Counted from the first letter of the stretch, positions 1 to 8,687 are shown. The stretch is 53,953 nucleotides of DNA from an uncultured Eubacteriales bacterium (GCA_949299375.1 CASGAH010000002.1:1-53953); one strand, 5' to 3'. A program made the numbers and translations. The notes: generated by a model from the letters alone, not told the origin.

Positions 1-1401
1 AAGCTTCTTCTGACCCGCCCTGATATCCTTCTCCTTGACGAGCCGACCAACCATCTGGATCTCAATTCCATTGCCTGGCTGGAGACCTTCCTGATGAATT
101 ATCCCGGCGCCGTATTCATCGTCTCCCACGACCGGTATTTCCTGAACCGCGTCGTCACAAAGGTCATCGAGATCGAACGGGGCGAGATCAGAATGTATCT
201 TGGAAACTATAAGGCATATTCCGCGAAAAAGCAGCAGATACGCGACGCCCAGCTCAAAGAATACCTCAATCAGCAGAGAGAGATACGGCATCAGCAGGCG
301 GTTATCGAAAAGCTCAAATCATTTAACCGTGAGAAATCCATCCGCCGCGCCGAGAGCCGGGAAAAAATGCTGGAAAAGCTCACTCCTGTAGAGAAGCCGG
401 CAGAAGCGGCAAAAGAAATCCATTTTACGCTGGAACCGTCCTGCATCAGCGGGAATGATGTGCTGACAGTGGAGCACCTGTCCAAGAGATTCGGAAGCCA
501 GCTTCTCTTTGACGACGCAGACTTTGAGATCAAACGTGGCGAGCATGTCGCTGTAATCGGGGACAACGGAACCGGAAAGACAACCCTGCTCAAGATCCTG
601 AATCAGGTGATTTCCGCCGATAAAGGCTCTTTCACCCTGGGTGCCAAGGTCAGAATCGGCTACTACGACCAGGAGCATCACGTTCTTCACATGGAGAAGA
701 CCGTTTTCCAGGAGATTTCTGACGCATACCCGGGCATGACGAACACGGAAATCCGCAATCTTCTCGCCGTCTTCCTGTTTACCGGCGACGATGTCTTCAA
801 GCGGATCGGGGATTTGAGCGGAGGGGAGCGGGGACGCGTCTCCCTGGCAAAGCTGATGCTCTCCGAATCGAATTTCCTGATTCTTGACGAGCCGACCAAC
901 CACCTGGACATGATGTCCAAAGAAATTCTGGAAAATGCCCTCTGCCGTTACACCGGGACCATTTTGTATGTCTCCCACGACCGGTATTTTATCAACCGCA
1001 CCGCCACCCGCATTCTGGAGCTCATCGGAAACACGTTTGTCAACTACATCGGAAATTATAACTATTATCTGGAAAAGCGGGACCTGCTGACGCGAAGCGC
1101 TCTTGGAAATCTGGCTGTCCCGGACAAAAAAGACGAGGAGAAAACATCCAGACAGGATTGGAAGCAGAAGAAAGAAGAGCAGGCAAAAGAGCGGAAACGC
1201 CAAAATGAACTGAAACGGATTGAGACGCGCATCAGCCAGCTGGAAGAGCAAGAGCAGGCACTGGAGGAACAGTTTGCGCTGGAAGATGTCTTTACAAACC
1301 CGCAAAAACTTCTGACGCTTCAGCGGGAGCGGGAAACGATCGAAGCGGAACTTGCCCGGCTGTATGAGAAATGGGAAAGCCTGGAGGAGGACGCGGAATA
1401 A
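1..1401 (+). CDS. ABC-F family ATPase, 5' end missing
   Basis: The reading frame is open from base 1, so the N-terminus lies outside the window. Visible first are the Walker B of the first nucleotide-binding domain (LLLDEPTNHLD) and its switch histidine (VSHDRYF). A basic, Gln/Glu-rich linker follows, then a complete second ATPase domain: Walker A GDNGTGKTTLLK, signature LSGGERGR, Walker B LILDEPTNHLD and VSHDRYF. The C-terminus is a charged coiled coil. Two ABC domains on one chain, no membrane segments and the linker are diagnostic of ABC-F proteins. These act on the ribosome (translation factors or antibiotic protection) and do not transport. The subgroup cannot be assigned without the N-terminus; the C-terminal coiled coil resembles Uup/YdiF-type members. 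An intrinsic terminator follows directly. Confidence 0.93.
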   Translation, partial: KLLLTRPDILLLDEPTNHLDLNSIAWLETFLMNYPGAVFIVSHDRYFLNRVVTKVIEIERGEIRMYLGNYKAYSAKKQQIRDAQLKEYLNQQREIRHQQAVIEKLKSFNREKSIRRAESREKMLEKLTPVEKPAEAAKEIHFTLEPSCISGNDVLTVEHLSKRFGSQLLFDDADFEIKRGEHVAVIGDNGTGKTTLLKILNQVISADKGSFTLGAKVRIGYYDQEHHVLHMEKTVFQEISDAYPGMTNTEIRNLLAVFLFTGDDVFKRIGDLSGGERGRVSLAKLMLSESNFLILDEPTNHLDMMSKEILENALCRYTGTILYVSHDRYFINRTATRILELIGNTFVNYIGNYNYYLEKRDLLTRSALGNLAVPDKKDEEKTSRQDWKQKKEEQAKERKRQNELKRIETRISQLEEQEQALEEQFALEDVFTNPQKLLTLQRERETIEAELARLYEKWESLEEDAE

Positions 1402-1403
1402 AC

Positions 1404-1447
1404 AAAACGATGTATCTTCGGAACCGATTCCAAGATACATCGTTTTT
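1404..1447. terminator. Bidirectional intrinsic terminator
   Basis: A perfect 15-bp stem (1404-1418 with 1432-1446) encloses a 13-nt loop, with A-rich and T-rich flanks. It sits between the stop of the ABC-F gene (plus) and the stop of the MgsA-like gene (minus), so it can end both converging transcripts. Confidence 0.9.
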
Positions 1448-1846
1448 CTACATTGCTCTCCATTCCAAATCTCCGTGGTCCAAGCAAAGAATCAGCGATT
1501 CCGCTGTCGCAATATTGGTTGCCAGAGGGATGCTGTACAAGTCGCACATCCGTTCCACCTCTGCGTATTCGGCCTGTTCCTTCGCCGGGACGTTCTGCAT
1601 CTCTCTGGATTGAAACAAAAACAGCATATCAAGGTTATCCCGCTCTATGATGCTGACCATCTGTCTGAGTCCACCCATATCTCCCGGGAGCAGCCGCTGA
1701 ACCGCCAGACCTGTGACCGCTTCGATATGCTGCGCCGTAATGCTTGTGGCAATGAGACTATGCTTTTTTAGAATCCCCTTATAGGCTATACAGAAGTTTT
1801 CCAGGAGAACTCTCCTGTTGCTGTGCGCGATAAAACCAATGTTCAA
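1448..1846 (-). CDS. Methylglyoxal synthase-like protein, catalytic residues lost
   Basis: 132 residues with the MGS-like fold. The N-terminal IAHS, the NFCIAYKGILKKH helix, the ATSIT phosphate-loop region, the GDMGG turn and the C-terminal PLATNIATAE all line up with clostridial MgsA. In MgsA, methylglyoxal is made from dihydroxyacetone phosphate using Asp and His residues in the GDQQ, DPL and PH segments (Asp71, Asp91 and His98 in E. coli). Here those segments read GLRQ, SRE and PA, so all three catalytic positions appear replaced. I infer a non-catalytic or altered relative, perhaps a phosphate-metabolite binder. A GAGGAGGGG ribosome site precedes the ATG. It is a single-gene unit with its own promoter and ends at the shared terminator. 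Confidence 0.75.
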   Translation of the reverse strand: MNIGFIAHSNRRVLLENFCIAYKGILKKHSLIATSITAQHIEAVTGLAVQRLLPGDMGGLRQMVSIIERDNLDMLFLFQSREMQNVPAKEQAEYAEVERMCDLYSIPLATNIATAESLILCLDHGDLEWRAM

Positions 1847-1954
1847 AACAATCCCCCCTCCTCAACATTTTCCATATGACTGATCGGAAGGAAATCAAGC
1901 GCGAACAGCATAAGCATTTGGTTTCACTCGATGAGTCAGTGACAAGCCAATCAT

Positions 1955-1983
1955 AGTATAGCATAAAACGCCATTTTTTGCAA
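1955..1983 (-). promoter_or_regulatory. Sigma-A promoter of the MgsA-like gene
   Basis: On the minus strand a TTGCAA -35 (1978-1983), a 17-bp spacer and a TATACT -10 (1955-1960) with an extended TG are visible. It leaves about 100 nt of leader before the start at 1846. The rest of 1847-2142 holds no convincing gene; an 83-codon frame across the promoter has no ribosome site. Confidence 0.8.
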
Positions 1984-2142
1984 CTCTTTTTCTCCCGTTT
2001 TTCGGTTGTTTGCACAAATTTTCGGCAGTCCCGAGAAATAGTTTGTAATTATCGGAGAAATTGGGGAATGTTTCGCTTTTTGTCGTCCCAATCTGCGCTT
2101 TTCCCCCTCTCGATTGCCGCACTCTTTCCAGTCCGGCGCAGA

Positions 2143-3207
2143 TCAAAGCTGAAGCAGTTTGGCGGCCTGATCTGCAGCAGTCAGACTGTCTAACAGCTCC
2201 TGCAAGTCTCCGTTTAAAATGGCGCCGAGCCGGTAAAGCGTCAGCTTAATCCGGTGATCGGTGACGCGCCCCTGCGGGAAATTGTATGTGCGAATCTTCT
2301 CCGAGCGGTCTCCCGTTCCGATCTGGCTTCTTCTCTGCGCCGCTTCCGTACTCTGTTTCCGTTCCAGTTCCAACTCATAAAGCTTTGCCCGGAGCACTTT
2401 AAGCGCCTTCTCCTTGTTCTTTAATTGGCTTTTTTCATCCTGGCAGGAGATGACAATCCCGGTCGGCAGGTGCGTCAGGCGCACGGCGGAGTCGGTTGTG
2501 TTTACACACTGTCCCCCGTTTCCGGAAGCCCGGAACACATCGAAGCGGCACTCATTTAAGTCTATCTGAACATCCACTTCCTCCGCCTCCGGCATAATGG
2601 CGACGGTACTTGTGGAAGTATGAATCCGTCCGCCGCTCTCCGTCTCCGGCACACGCTGCACCCGGTGAACGCCGCTCTCGTATTTCAGCCTCGAGTACGC
2701 GCCGTGGCCGGAAATCAGAAAGACAACTTCCTTCATGCCGCCAATCCCGCTCTCATTGCAGCTGACCATTTCACATTTCCACCGGTTCTGCTCCGCATAG
2801 TGAAGATACATCCGGTATAACTCCGCCGCAAACAGGGCAGCCTCCTCGCCGCCCGCCCCTGCACGAATCTCCACGAATACATTCTTGTCATCGTTCGGGT
2901 CTTTGGGAAGGAGAAGAATTTTCAATTCCTTCTCCAGGTGCTCCATTTCTGACCTGGCATCGGACAGCTCCTCCTTCAAAAGCTCTCTCATTTCTTCGTC
3001 ATGTTCCGACTCCAGCATCTCAAGGCTGTCTTTTGCCGTCATCCTCGCAGACTGATAGGCGCGGTACGTCTCCACGACCGGTTCCAGCTCCGCATGTTCT
3101 TTCATCAGCTTCCGGTAGCGGTTCTGGTCCATCGCCAGGGCCGGATCATTCAGCTCCTGAAGCAACTCCTCAAAACGTTTTACAATATCATCCAACTGAT
3201 CAAACAT
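2143..3207 (-). CDS. prfA: Peptide chain release factor 1
   Basis: 354 residues, full length for RF1. It recognises UAA and UAG stop codons and triggers peptide release on the ribosome. The release loop [15 protein letters not shown] contains the universal GGQ. The tripeptide region reads [14 protein letters not shown], the RF1 (PxT) form and not the RF2 SPF form. The N-terminal helical domain (about residues 1-100) is acidic and helical as expected. An AGAGG ribosome site precedes the ATG. It lies 12 bp downstream of prmC, the gene for the methylase that modifies its GGQ glutamine, and is the last gene of the rpmE-DUF1385-prmC-prfA block. Confidence 0.97.
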   Translation of the reverse strand: MFDQLDDIVKRFEELLQELNDPALAMDQNRYRKLMKEHAELEPVVETYRAYQSARMTAKDSLEMLESEHDEEMRELLKEELSDARSEMEHLEKELKILLLPKDPNDDKNVFVEIRAGAGGEEAALFAAELYRMYLHYAEQNRWKCEMVSCNESGIGGMKEVVFLISGHGAYSRLKYESGVHRVQRVPETESGGRIHTSTSTVAIMPEAEEVDVQIDLNECRFDVFRASGNGGQCVNTTDSAVRLTHLPTGIVISCQDEKSQLKNKEKALKVLRAKLYELELERKQSTEAAQRRSQIGTGDRSEKIRTYNFPQGRVTDHRIKLTLYRLGAILNGDLQELLDSLTAADQAAKLLQL

Positions 3208-3219
3208 AGCATTCCTCTC

Positions 3220-4116
3220 TCACTCATCGATTGTCGTATCGTTGTTTTTTTCCGGGAGACGGGCTTTTACGACCCGATCCCGCCCTGCCAGATCTTTTTG
3301 AATGCGAATTTCGCTCCATCCCTGTTCCCGGAAGATGTCACAGACGGCATTTCCCTGGTCACAGCCGATTTCGACATAGACGGCTCCCCCGGGCTTTACA
3401 TAACCTGCGCTCTCTCTGGCAATTCTCCGGTAAAAATACAGTCCATTGTCCGGGCCCCAAAGTGCCATTCGCGGCTCAAAGTCGCGCACCTCCGGCATGA
3501 GCGTCGAAATCACCGCCTCCGGAATATAGGGGGGATTGGACACGAGAATGTCAACCGGCTCTTTTGGCACCGGCGCAAACAAGTCCCCGCAGAAAAACTG
3601 TGCCCGGGATCCGAGGCGCGCTGCATTGCCCTTTGCGGTGCGAATCGCCTGTTCGGACAGGTCAGACGCCCACACGCGGGAGAAGAAATCTCTTCCGAGC
3701 AAATCAAGCGAAATGGCGATGCAGCCTGACCCGGTACAAAGATCCAAAACAGAACATCCCCGCGCTTTGCGCGCCCTGCAGTCGGAGAGAACTTCCTCCA
3801 CCAAGGTCTCGGTGTCCTGCCGCGGAATGAGTACGCTTTCATCGACCTGAAACAAAAGCCCCATAAATTCCTGGTTTCCCAAAATATACTGCAGGGGAAT
3901 CCGTTTGCTTCTCCTGTCAATGAAGCGGACAAACTGCTCCTCTCTCTGGCGGGAAAATGTCTCCTCCGGACGGCACTTTTTTTTCAGAAAATACGATGCC
4001 CTTGTCATCTCAAACGCCTCAGAAAAAAGGTACCACGCATCCAGGTCCGCTTCCTCAATGCCCGCGCCGGCAAGTCTTTCTCTGCCCCATGCAAGCAGCG
4101 CTTCATACGATTCCAT
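3220..4116 (-). CDS. prmC: Peptide chain release factor N5-glutamine methyltransferase
   Basis: An S-adenosylmethionine-dependent enzyme that methylates the glutamine of the GGQ motif of RF1/RF2. About 298 residues, the usual length. The SAM-binding motif VLDLCTGSGCIAISL and the catalytic NPPY (VSNPPYIPEA) are intact, with an N-terminal helical substrate-recognition domain before them. The start is ATG at 4116, sharing one base with the TGA of the upstream DUF1385 gene; a GGAGAG site lies five bases ahead. A GTG one codon earlier is possible. The overlap indicates translational coupling, and prfA follows directly. Confidence 0.96.
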   Translation of the reverse strand: MESYEALLAWGRERLAGAGIEEADLDAWYLFSEAFEMTRASYFLKKKCRPEETFSRQREEQFVRFIDRRSKRIPLQYILGNQEFMGLLFQVDESVLIPRQDTETLVEEVLSDCRARKARGCSVLDLCTGSGCIAISLDLLGRDFFSRVWASDLSEQAIRTAKGNAARLGSRAQFFCGDLFAPVPKEPVDILVSNPPYIPEAVISTLMPEVRDFEPRMALWGPDNGLYFYRRIARESAGYVKPGGAVYVEIGCDQGNAVCDIFREQGWSEIRIQKDLAGRDRVVKARLPEKNNDTTIDE

Positions 4117-5072
4117 CACTTCTCTCCGCTTTCCGGAAACTGTCGTCCAAATGTCTCCTTCTCGTAGGCTCTCCAGTCAAAGACCGCCTCCACCGCCTGA
4201 ATCGCAACCTCGATCATCTCATCGGTGGGCTCCTTCGTCGTCAGGCGCTGCAGCATCAGGCCAGGCTTGCTCAGCGCATTCACAAGCGGGTGATCGCTGT
4301 TTCCGGCCAGCCGCAGAAATTCGTAGGAGACGCCCGCGATGACAGGAAGCAGGAGAATGCGCGAAAGGATGCGCATCGCCATCCCCTGCGGATGAATGAC
4401 GAGGAAAAAGGCGGCGCTGATCATCATCACAAGGAGCAGAAAGCTTGTGCCGCAGCGCTTGTGCTCTTTGGAGCTTTTGGCCACATTTTCAACGGTCAAA
4501 TCGAGCCCGTGTTCAATACAGTTGATGCATTTATGCTCTGCACCATGATACATATATGTCCTCTGAATGTCTTCCATTCGGGAAATCAAAACAATATAAC
4601 CGACAAACAAGGCAATGCGGAAGACACATTCCAGGACAGTGATGACAAACTGGAATGGGATCAGCGGCCGGAACAGACTCGCCAGCCATGTCGGAAGAAC
4701 CATAAACAGCCCGATGGCAAGGACAACCGACAAAACGACCGTCGCTGTCATGATGACACTCTCCAGCTTTTCTCCAAACAGCTCCGTCAGCTTCTTCTCC
4801 AGTCTGGAGGGTTCCTGCTCTTCTTCCTCCTCAAAAAAGCGGGCGGAATACATCAGGGAAGACATCCCGAGCACGAGGGAGTCGACAAATCCAAAGATCC
4901 CCCGGAAAAAGGGGAGCCGGCATATGCGGCGATTTGCCCCTGTCCCCTGATAAACTTCTTTTTTGACCTCAATTTCCTGATTTGGCTTTCTCACAGCAAT
5001 GGCATACTGATTCTGATTTTTCATCATAATGCCTTCCATCACTGCCTGGCCACCGATTCCAGATGATTTCAT
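4116..5072 (-). CDS. DUF1385 family membrane protein (YqhQ-like)
   Basis: 318 residues. The frame is open further upstream, but the ATG at 5072, preceded by AAGGAG, gives the family's typical N-terminus MKSSGIGGQAVMEGIMMKN. Several hydrophobic segments follow (about residues 95-115, 125-150, 165-185 and 205-250), and the conserved YHGAEHKCINCIE segment suggests a metal site. The molecular function of DUF1385 is unknown. Its place upstream of prmC-prfA and downstream of rpmE is a common arrangement in Clostridia, but does not reveal its role. It overlaps prmC by one base. Confidence 0.9.
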   Translation of the reverse strand: MKSSGIGGQAVMEGIMMKNQNQYAIAVRKPNQEIEVKKEVYQGTGANRRICRLPFFRGIFGFVDSLVLGMSSLMYSARFFEEEEEQEPSRLEKKLTELFGEKLESVIMTATVVLSVVLAIGLFMVLPTWLASLFRPLIPFQFVITVLECVFRIALFVGYIVLISRMEDIQRTYMYHGAEHKCINCIEHGLDLTVENVAKSSKEHKRCGTSFLLLVMMISAAFFLVIHPQGMAMRILSRILLLPVIAGVSYEFLRLAGNSDHPLVNALSKPGLMLQRLTTKEPTDEMIEVAIQAVEAVFDWRAYEKETFGRQFPESGEK

Positions 5073-5274
5073 ATTGCTCCTTTTTCGACAGTTTGATTCA
5101 AAAACCAATTTCTTCCTTTTTATTTCGATAACAAAAGAGCCGCTGCCAACCACAGGGAAACAAACTCTGATCTTCTGCACTCTCCCGACAGAAACCAAAG
5201 CCCATCCCGCACGCTGACCGATCCCCGCAGGGAACCGCTCAGCCAGTCGGCAACAGCTCCTTATGTGACAAATC

Positions 5275-5481
5275 CTACTGATTTGAAATGCCGTATCTGC
5301 GATTAAACTTCTCAATTCGGCCACGCGCGGAAGCAGTCTTCTGCTGTCCCGTGTAGAAAGAATGACACTTCGAGCAGACTTCCACATGAATCTCCGGCTT
5401 GGTAGAACCGGTCACAAATTCATTGCCGCAGTTGCAAACGACCTTTGCCTGATAATACTTTGGATGGATTCCCTTCTTCAT
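5275..5481 (-). CDS. rpmE: 50S ribosomal protein L31
   Basis: 68 residues, the normal length. A component of the large ribosomal subunit. It is the zinc-binding type: cysteines at positions 16, 18, 36 and 39 form CxC...CxxC. The N-terminus [10 protein letters not shown] and the C-terminal FNRRYG are characteristic. A GAGGTG ribosome site precedes the ATG, and a good promoter lies about 60 bp upstream. The 202-bp gap to the DUF1385 gene holds no ORF or clear terminator, so read-through into DUF1385-prmC-prfA is likely. Confidence 0.97.
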   Translation of the reverse strand: MKKGIHPKYYQAKVVCNCGNEFVTGSTKPEIHVEVCSKCHSFYTGQQKTASARGRIEKFNRRYGISNQ

Positions 5482-5538
5482 ACGATTTCACCTCATTTTT
5501 CAGATTCCCGCTGATTTCCAAACAGCAGTTCAGAGATA

Positions 5539-5567
5539 AAGATATCACAAAGCGCTTCAAAATGCAA
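5539..5567 (-). promoter_or_regulatory. Promoter of rpmE operon
   Basis: TTGCAT -35 (5562-5567), 17-bp spacer, TATCTT -10 (5539-5544) on the minus strand. It begins 8 bp after the stop of the PEP mutase gene, so rpmE can be transcribed independently. Confidence 0.75.
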
Positions 5568-5574
5568 GTGGTTT

Positions 5575-6876
5575 TCACATTTTTTCTTCCGGAATCAATT
5601 GCAGAATCTCAGAGATCGACATACACATCTCATCCGCCTCTTTTGCCCGGTGATGCAGCAAAATGGTCTCCGCTGTCTTTTTCATGGCGGGGAAGCCGCT
5701 TCTTGTCAGCTGGTTCGCGTAGATGACGATGTTGACGCCGCGCGCCTCAAATTCCTCCTCCGTAACTGCATGGAACGAGGTCGGCACGACGACAAGCGGT
5801 GTCGTCTGATCTTTCTCCCGGAATTTTTCACAGAACTCAAAAATTTCTCCGGGATCTTTTTTTCTGGAGTGGATCATAATGCCGTCCGCTCCCGCCTTTA
5901 CGTAGGCAAACGCCCTCCGGAGCGCATCCTCTATCCCCTTCTCGAGAATAAGGCTCTCGATGCGGGCGATGAGCATAAACTCGTTCGTCTGAAGCGCCGC
6001 CTTTCCGGCATGGATTTTCGCGCAAAAATTTTCAATCGTATCCTGTGTCTGCTCCACTTCCACGCCAAACAGGGAGTTCTTTTTCAGTCCCGTCTTGTCC
6101 TCGATGATGACAGCGGAAACTCCGATGCGCTCCATCGTGCGAATGTTGTAGACAAAGTGCTCGATCAGCCCGCCGGTGTCCCCGTCTAAGATGATCGGCT
6201 TGCTCGTCACTTCCATGATGTCGTCGATTGTGCGGAAACGGGATGTCATATCGACCAGTTCAATGTCCGGCTTTCCCTTGGCTGTCGAGTCGCACAGACT
6301 GGAAACCCACATTCCGTCAAACTGGTATGCCTTCTGGTCTTTCAGCACACATGTCTTTTCCACGATCAGCCCGGTAATCCCGCTGTGCGCCTCCATAATG
6401 CGGACGGTTTTCTTTATCTTCAAAAGGCTTCTCAGCTGCCCTCTGCGCAAATCCGGAATGGAGAGCTGCTCAATCTGCTTTCGCTCCAGCCGGTCGTATT
6501 CCTCCTTGTACGTGTAGGGATACTCCACAAGCTCTCCGCCGTATTCCGCAAGAAGCGCGATGACCTCCTCCCGGATCGGCTTCATCATCCCGGTTTTCCA
6601 GTCATCCCCGTGAACAACAATGTCTGGTTTTCGTTCCCGGATGACATCCCGGTAGGAGAGCGTTTTTTGCGGAATCACATGGGAGATTCCCTTGATGTTC
6701 TCCATAATCTCCACCCGGGATTCAAATGACAGCACCGGACGGCGAAAATACGACAGAACGACCTCATCGGTCATCAGTCCCGCTGTCACCTCCCCCAGCG
6801 CTGCCGCTTTTTTGATGATGTTCATATGCCCCCCATGAATGATATCAGAGGCGAAACTGACATATACCTGCTTCAT
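5575..6876 (-). CDS. aepX: Cytidylyltransferase-like / phosphoenolpyruvate mutase fusion
   Basis: 433 residues, two domains. Residues 1-135 resemble a HxGH cytidylyltransferase (HGGH at 14-17), but the usual C-terminal ISTT-type motif is not seen. Residues 140-433 are a PEP mutase of the isocitrate lyase superfamily: DGDTGG at 231-236 and the diagnostic EDKTGLKKNS at 259-268. PEP mutase rearranges phosphoenolpyruvate to phosphonopyruvate, making the C-P bond of phosphonates. The reaction is unfavourable and normally needs a decarboxylase (AepY) and an aminotransferase (AepZ); neither is in the window. The product may be a phosphonate head group for surface glycans, with the N-terminal domain possibly CMP-activating it; that is inference. 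Start supported by AAAGGAG. Confidence 0.9.
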   Translation of the reverse strand: MKQVYVSFASDIIHGGHMNIIKKAAALGEVTAGLMTDEVVLSYFRRPVLSFESRVEIMENIKGISHVIPQKTLSYRDVIRERKPDIVVHGDDWKTGMMKPIREEVIALLAEYGGELVEYPYTYKEEYDRLERKQIEQLSIPDLRRGQLRSLLKIKKTVRIMEAHSGITGLIVEKTCVLKDQKAYQFDGMWVSSLCDSTAKGKPDIELVDMTSRFRTIDDIMEVTSKPIILDGDTGGLIEHFVYNIRTMERIGVSAVIIEDKTGLKKNSLFGVEVEQTQDTIENFCAKIHAGKAALQTNEFMLIARIESLILEKGIEDALRRAFAYVKAGADGIMIHSRKKDPGEIFEFCEKFREKDQTTPLVVVPTSFHAVTEEEFEARGVNIVIYANQLTRSGFPAMKKTAETILLHHRAKEADEMCMSISEILQLIPEEKM

Positions 6877-6898
6877 AATACTCCTTTCACTGGCGCGT

Positions 6899-7453
6899 TC
6901 ACGCAGTTGTATCCCCCTGCGAGTCGTTTCGTTTTCGGGGATTCTCCATCATTTTGTTCATAATATAGGAATAAATCTCCTGGCACTGGTCCTCCCAGTG
7001 GTTGCACAGGAAGGCGGCCTGGTTTTGATCCGGAACGGACAGATTGATTTCCAGAAGTGTCGTGCGCCCTTCCTTCACAATACAATGTACAATATAATCC
7101 TGATTGTTTCCCGGATAATAATCCGCAATGATGCCCGTCTCATTGCGAAGTTTATATTTGTTTTGCTTTAAATACGCATTGATGTCATCTAAAATGGCTT
7201 CGGATACTTTCTTCTGAAAAAAGTACAGGGCTTCTTCCCCCTCGCGGGTGATTTCATAGTAGGAAATGCTGCGGATCACCTCTGACCGGATCAGCTTTGC
7301 CTCCCCAAGCTCGGCAAGCACTTGCTGAAAGGTGAAGTAATTCGTATATTTTTCCAGAAAAAACTCTGTCATCTGGCTGTATGTCAACGGGAAATTTACT
7401 TTTTTTAACATATACAACACCATGAGCTTATACAATGTTACCTGCTCTGACAT
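6899..7453 (-). CDS. DUF4364 family protein (winged-helix-like)
   Basis: About 184 residues from the ATG at 7453, which follows GGAGGAGGG; an adjacent ATG at 7456 is an alternative. The sequence TLYKLMVLYMLKK...LTYSQMTEFFLEK...LGEAKLI...YYEITREG is the N-terminal winged-helix half typical of DUF4364. The C-terminal half (IVKEGRTTLLEINLSV) is of unknown function. It overlaps the 3' end of the radical SAM gene by 26 bp and lies 22 bp ahead of aepX, so the three probably form one operon. A DNA-binding or regulatory role is only suggested by the fold. Confidence 0.85.
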   Translation of the reverse strand: MSEQVTLYKLMVLYMLKKVNFPLTYSQMTEFFLEKYTNYFTFQQVLAELGEAKLIRSEVIRSISYYEITREGEEALYFFQKKVSEAILDDINAYLKQNKYKLRNETGIIADYYPGNNQDYIVHCIVKEGRTTLLEINLSVPDQNQAAFLCNHWEDQCQEIYSYIMNKMMENPRKRNDSQGDTTA

Positions 7454-8387
7454 CATTTCCCTCCTCCCTGTACGCACAGCCCTGTCGGATCCCTTTTGCT
7501 TTCAGCTCGCGGTGGATATGATTCAGGACTTTTCTCTTGGCAGTACTCCACATCGGCGCAAGGAGCAGATCTTTCGGTCCGTCCCCTGTCAAGCGATGCA
7601 GGACAAGATCCGGCCGGAACCTCGCAATGCACGCAGTCACCAGATCGACATATTCTTCTTCCTCCAGTACATGAAATCGATTGTTCTGATATTCTTCGGC
7701 GAGATCTGTGCCCCGCAAAACGTGCAGCAAATGAAGCTTCACGCCCTGAACGTCTATGCTGTTTACATAATTTACTGTCTCAAAAATCTGCTCCCGGCTC
7801 TCCCCGGGAAGACCTAATATCAAATGGACAATCACTTCAATCCCGGCTTCCCGCAAAAGGCGAACGGCCCGTTCAAAGCAGGGAAGATCGTACCCTCTGC
7901 GAATGTAGCGGGCTGTCGTTTCGTGTACCGTCTGAAGTCCCAGCTCAACCCAGACGGGCTTTTCATACGTCTGCCGCAGCTGGGAGAGCAGGCCGACCAC
8001 CTCCGGTCCCACACAGTCCGGCCTTGTCGCAATGGACAGCACCGCGACGGCATCCTGTTCGATGGCCTGCGTGTAGACGCTCTTTAAGTAGGCAAGCGGG
8101 GCGTATGTGTTGGTAAACGCCTGAAAATAGGCGATAAAGCGGCGGCTGTGAAACTTCTCCACACCCTTTATTCCCTGCTGAATCTGCTCTGCAATCGGCG
8201 CAGCGGCGTCCCCGGCAAAATCCCCGGACCCTTTTGCGCTGCAGAAGATACATCCGCCAGACCCGATCGTTCCATCCCGGTTGGGGCATGTCATTCCCGC
8301 ATTGATTGCAATTTTATAGACTTTCTCCCCGAACGTCGTTTTCAAATAGTAGTCCAGCGAATAATATGGTTTGTCATTTTCTATCAT
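7428..8387 (-). CDS. TIGR01212-type radical SAM protein (YtqA/YhcC-like)
   Basis: 319 residues. The radical SAM cluster motif reads CPNRDGTIGSGGCIFC, the atypical long spacing of this family. Further family blocks include YFQAFTNTY, IATRPDC and LGLQTVHE. The family is widespread; its substrate is not firmly settled, and a role in tRNA modification has been discussed. The frame extends to a TTG at 8414, but the predicted transcription start (about 8426) and family alignment (MIENDKPYYSLDYYLK) favour ATG at 8387. First gene of the unit running into the DUF4364 gene. Confidence 0.92.
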   Translation of the reverse strand: MIENDKPYYSLDYYLKTTFGEKVYKIAINAGMTCPNRDGTIGSGGCIFCSAKGSGDFAGDAAAPIAEQIQQGIKGVEKFHSRRFIAYFQAFTNTYAPLAYLKSVYTQAIEQDAVAVLSIATRPDCVGPEVVGLLSQLRQTYEKPVWVELGLQTVHETTARYIRRGYDLPCFERAVRLLREAGIEVIVHLILGLPGESREQIFETVNYVNSIDVQGVKLHLLHVLRGTDLAEEYQNNRFHVLEEEEYVDLVTACIARFRPDLVLHRLTGDGPKDLLLAPMWSTAKRKVLNHIHRELKAKGIRQGCAYREEGNDVRAGNIV

Positions 8388-8432
8388 GCCCTGCCGTACT
8401 GCTCCCTCTCCCAAACAAATTGAATCCTTCTC

Positions 8433-8461
8433 ATCATAGCAATTTTGAATCCTCCCGTCAA
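8433..8461 (-). promoter_or_regulatory. Promoter of radical SAM-DUF4364-aepX unit
   Basis: TTGACG -35 (8456-8461), 17-bp spacer and TATGAT -10 (8433-8438) on the minus strand, a near-consensus sigma-A promoter. Confidence 0.85.
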
Positions 8462-8475
8462 GAAGTCTTCCCCGA

Positions 8476-8507
8476 AAAAAGAGAAAATTGTTTCAATTTT
8501 CCCTTTT
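8476..8507. repeat. AT-rich inverted repeat in divergent promoter region
   Basis: Arms of about 14 bp with one mismatch surround a 3-nt loop (core GAAAATTG/CAATTTTC at 8483-8490 and 8494-8501). It lies between the divergent promoters of the radical SAM gene and rho, outside both predicted transcripts. It could be an operator or a remnant terminator; no function is shown. Confidence 0.45.
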
Positions 8508-8526
8508 CTTTTTCTTTCTTTTCGTG

Positions 8527-8532
8527 TATACT
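8527..8532 (+). promoter_or_regulatory. Candidate -10 box of rho
   Basis: TATACT at 8527-8532 with no good -35 at the right distance, only T-rich sequence. It would give a leader of about 150 nt. In that leader an inverted repeat (8544-8551 with 8603-8610) encloses a C-rich, G-poor stretch. Confidence 0.5.
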
Positions 8533-8687
8533 GAGGGCAGAGATGTACAGGCATTCTTTTTTTCCGGCGCCATGCCTCTGTCCCATCCCCTTTTCTGTTT
8601 GCCCTGTACAGATCGTCTGTTTTTGTGACACGGACACTTCAAATCCAAATTCTGTATGAGTTCTAAATTCAATCTAAGGAGTTTTCT

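Noticed and set aside
319..1440. 373-codon frame antisense to the ABC-F gene
   Set aside because: It is fully covered by a strongly conserved gene on the other strand and has shadow-type composition.
1895..2146. 83-codon minus-strand frame downstream of prfA
   Set aside because: It spans the promoter of the MgsA-like gene, has no ribosome site and no recognisable protein character.
5073..5387. N-terminal extension of the DUF1385 protein
   Set aside because: The 105 extra residues overlap rpmE on the same strand and do not resemble the family; AAGGAG at the ATG at 5072 sets the start.
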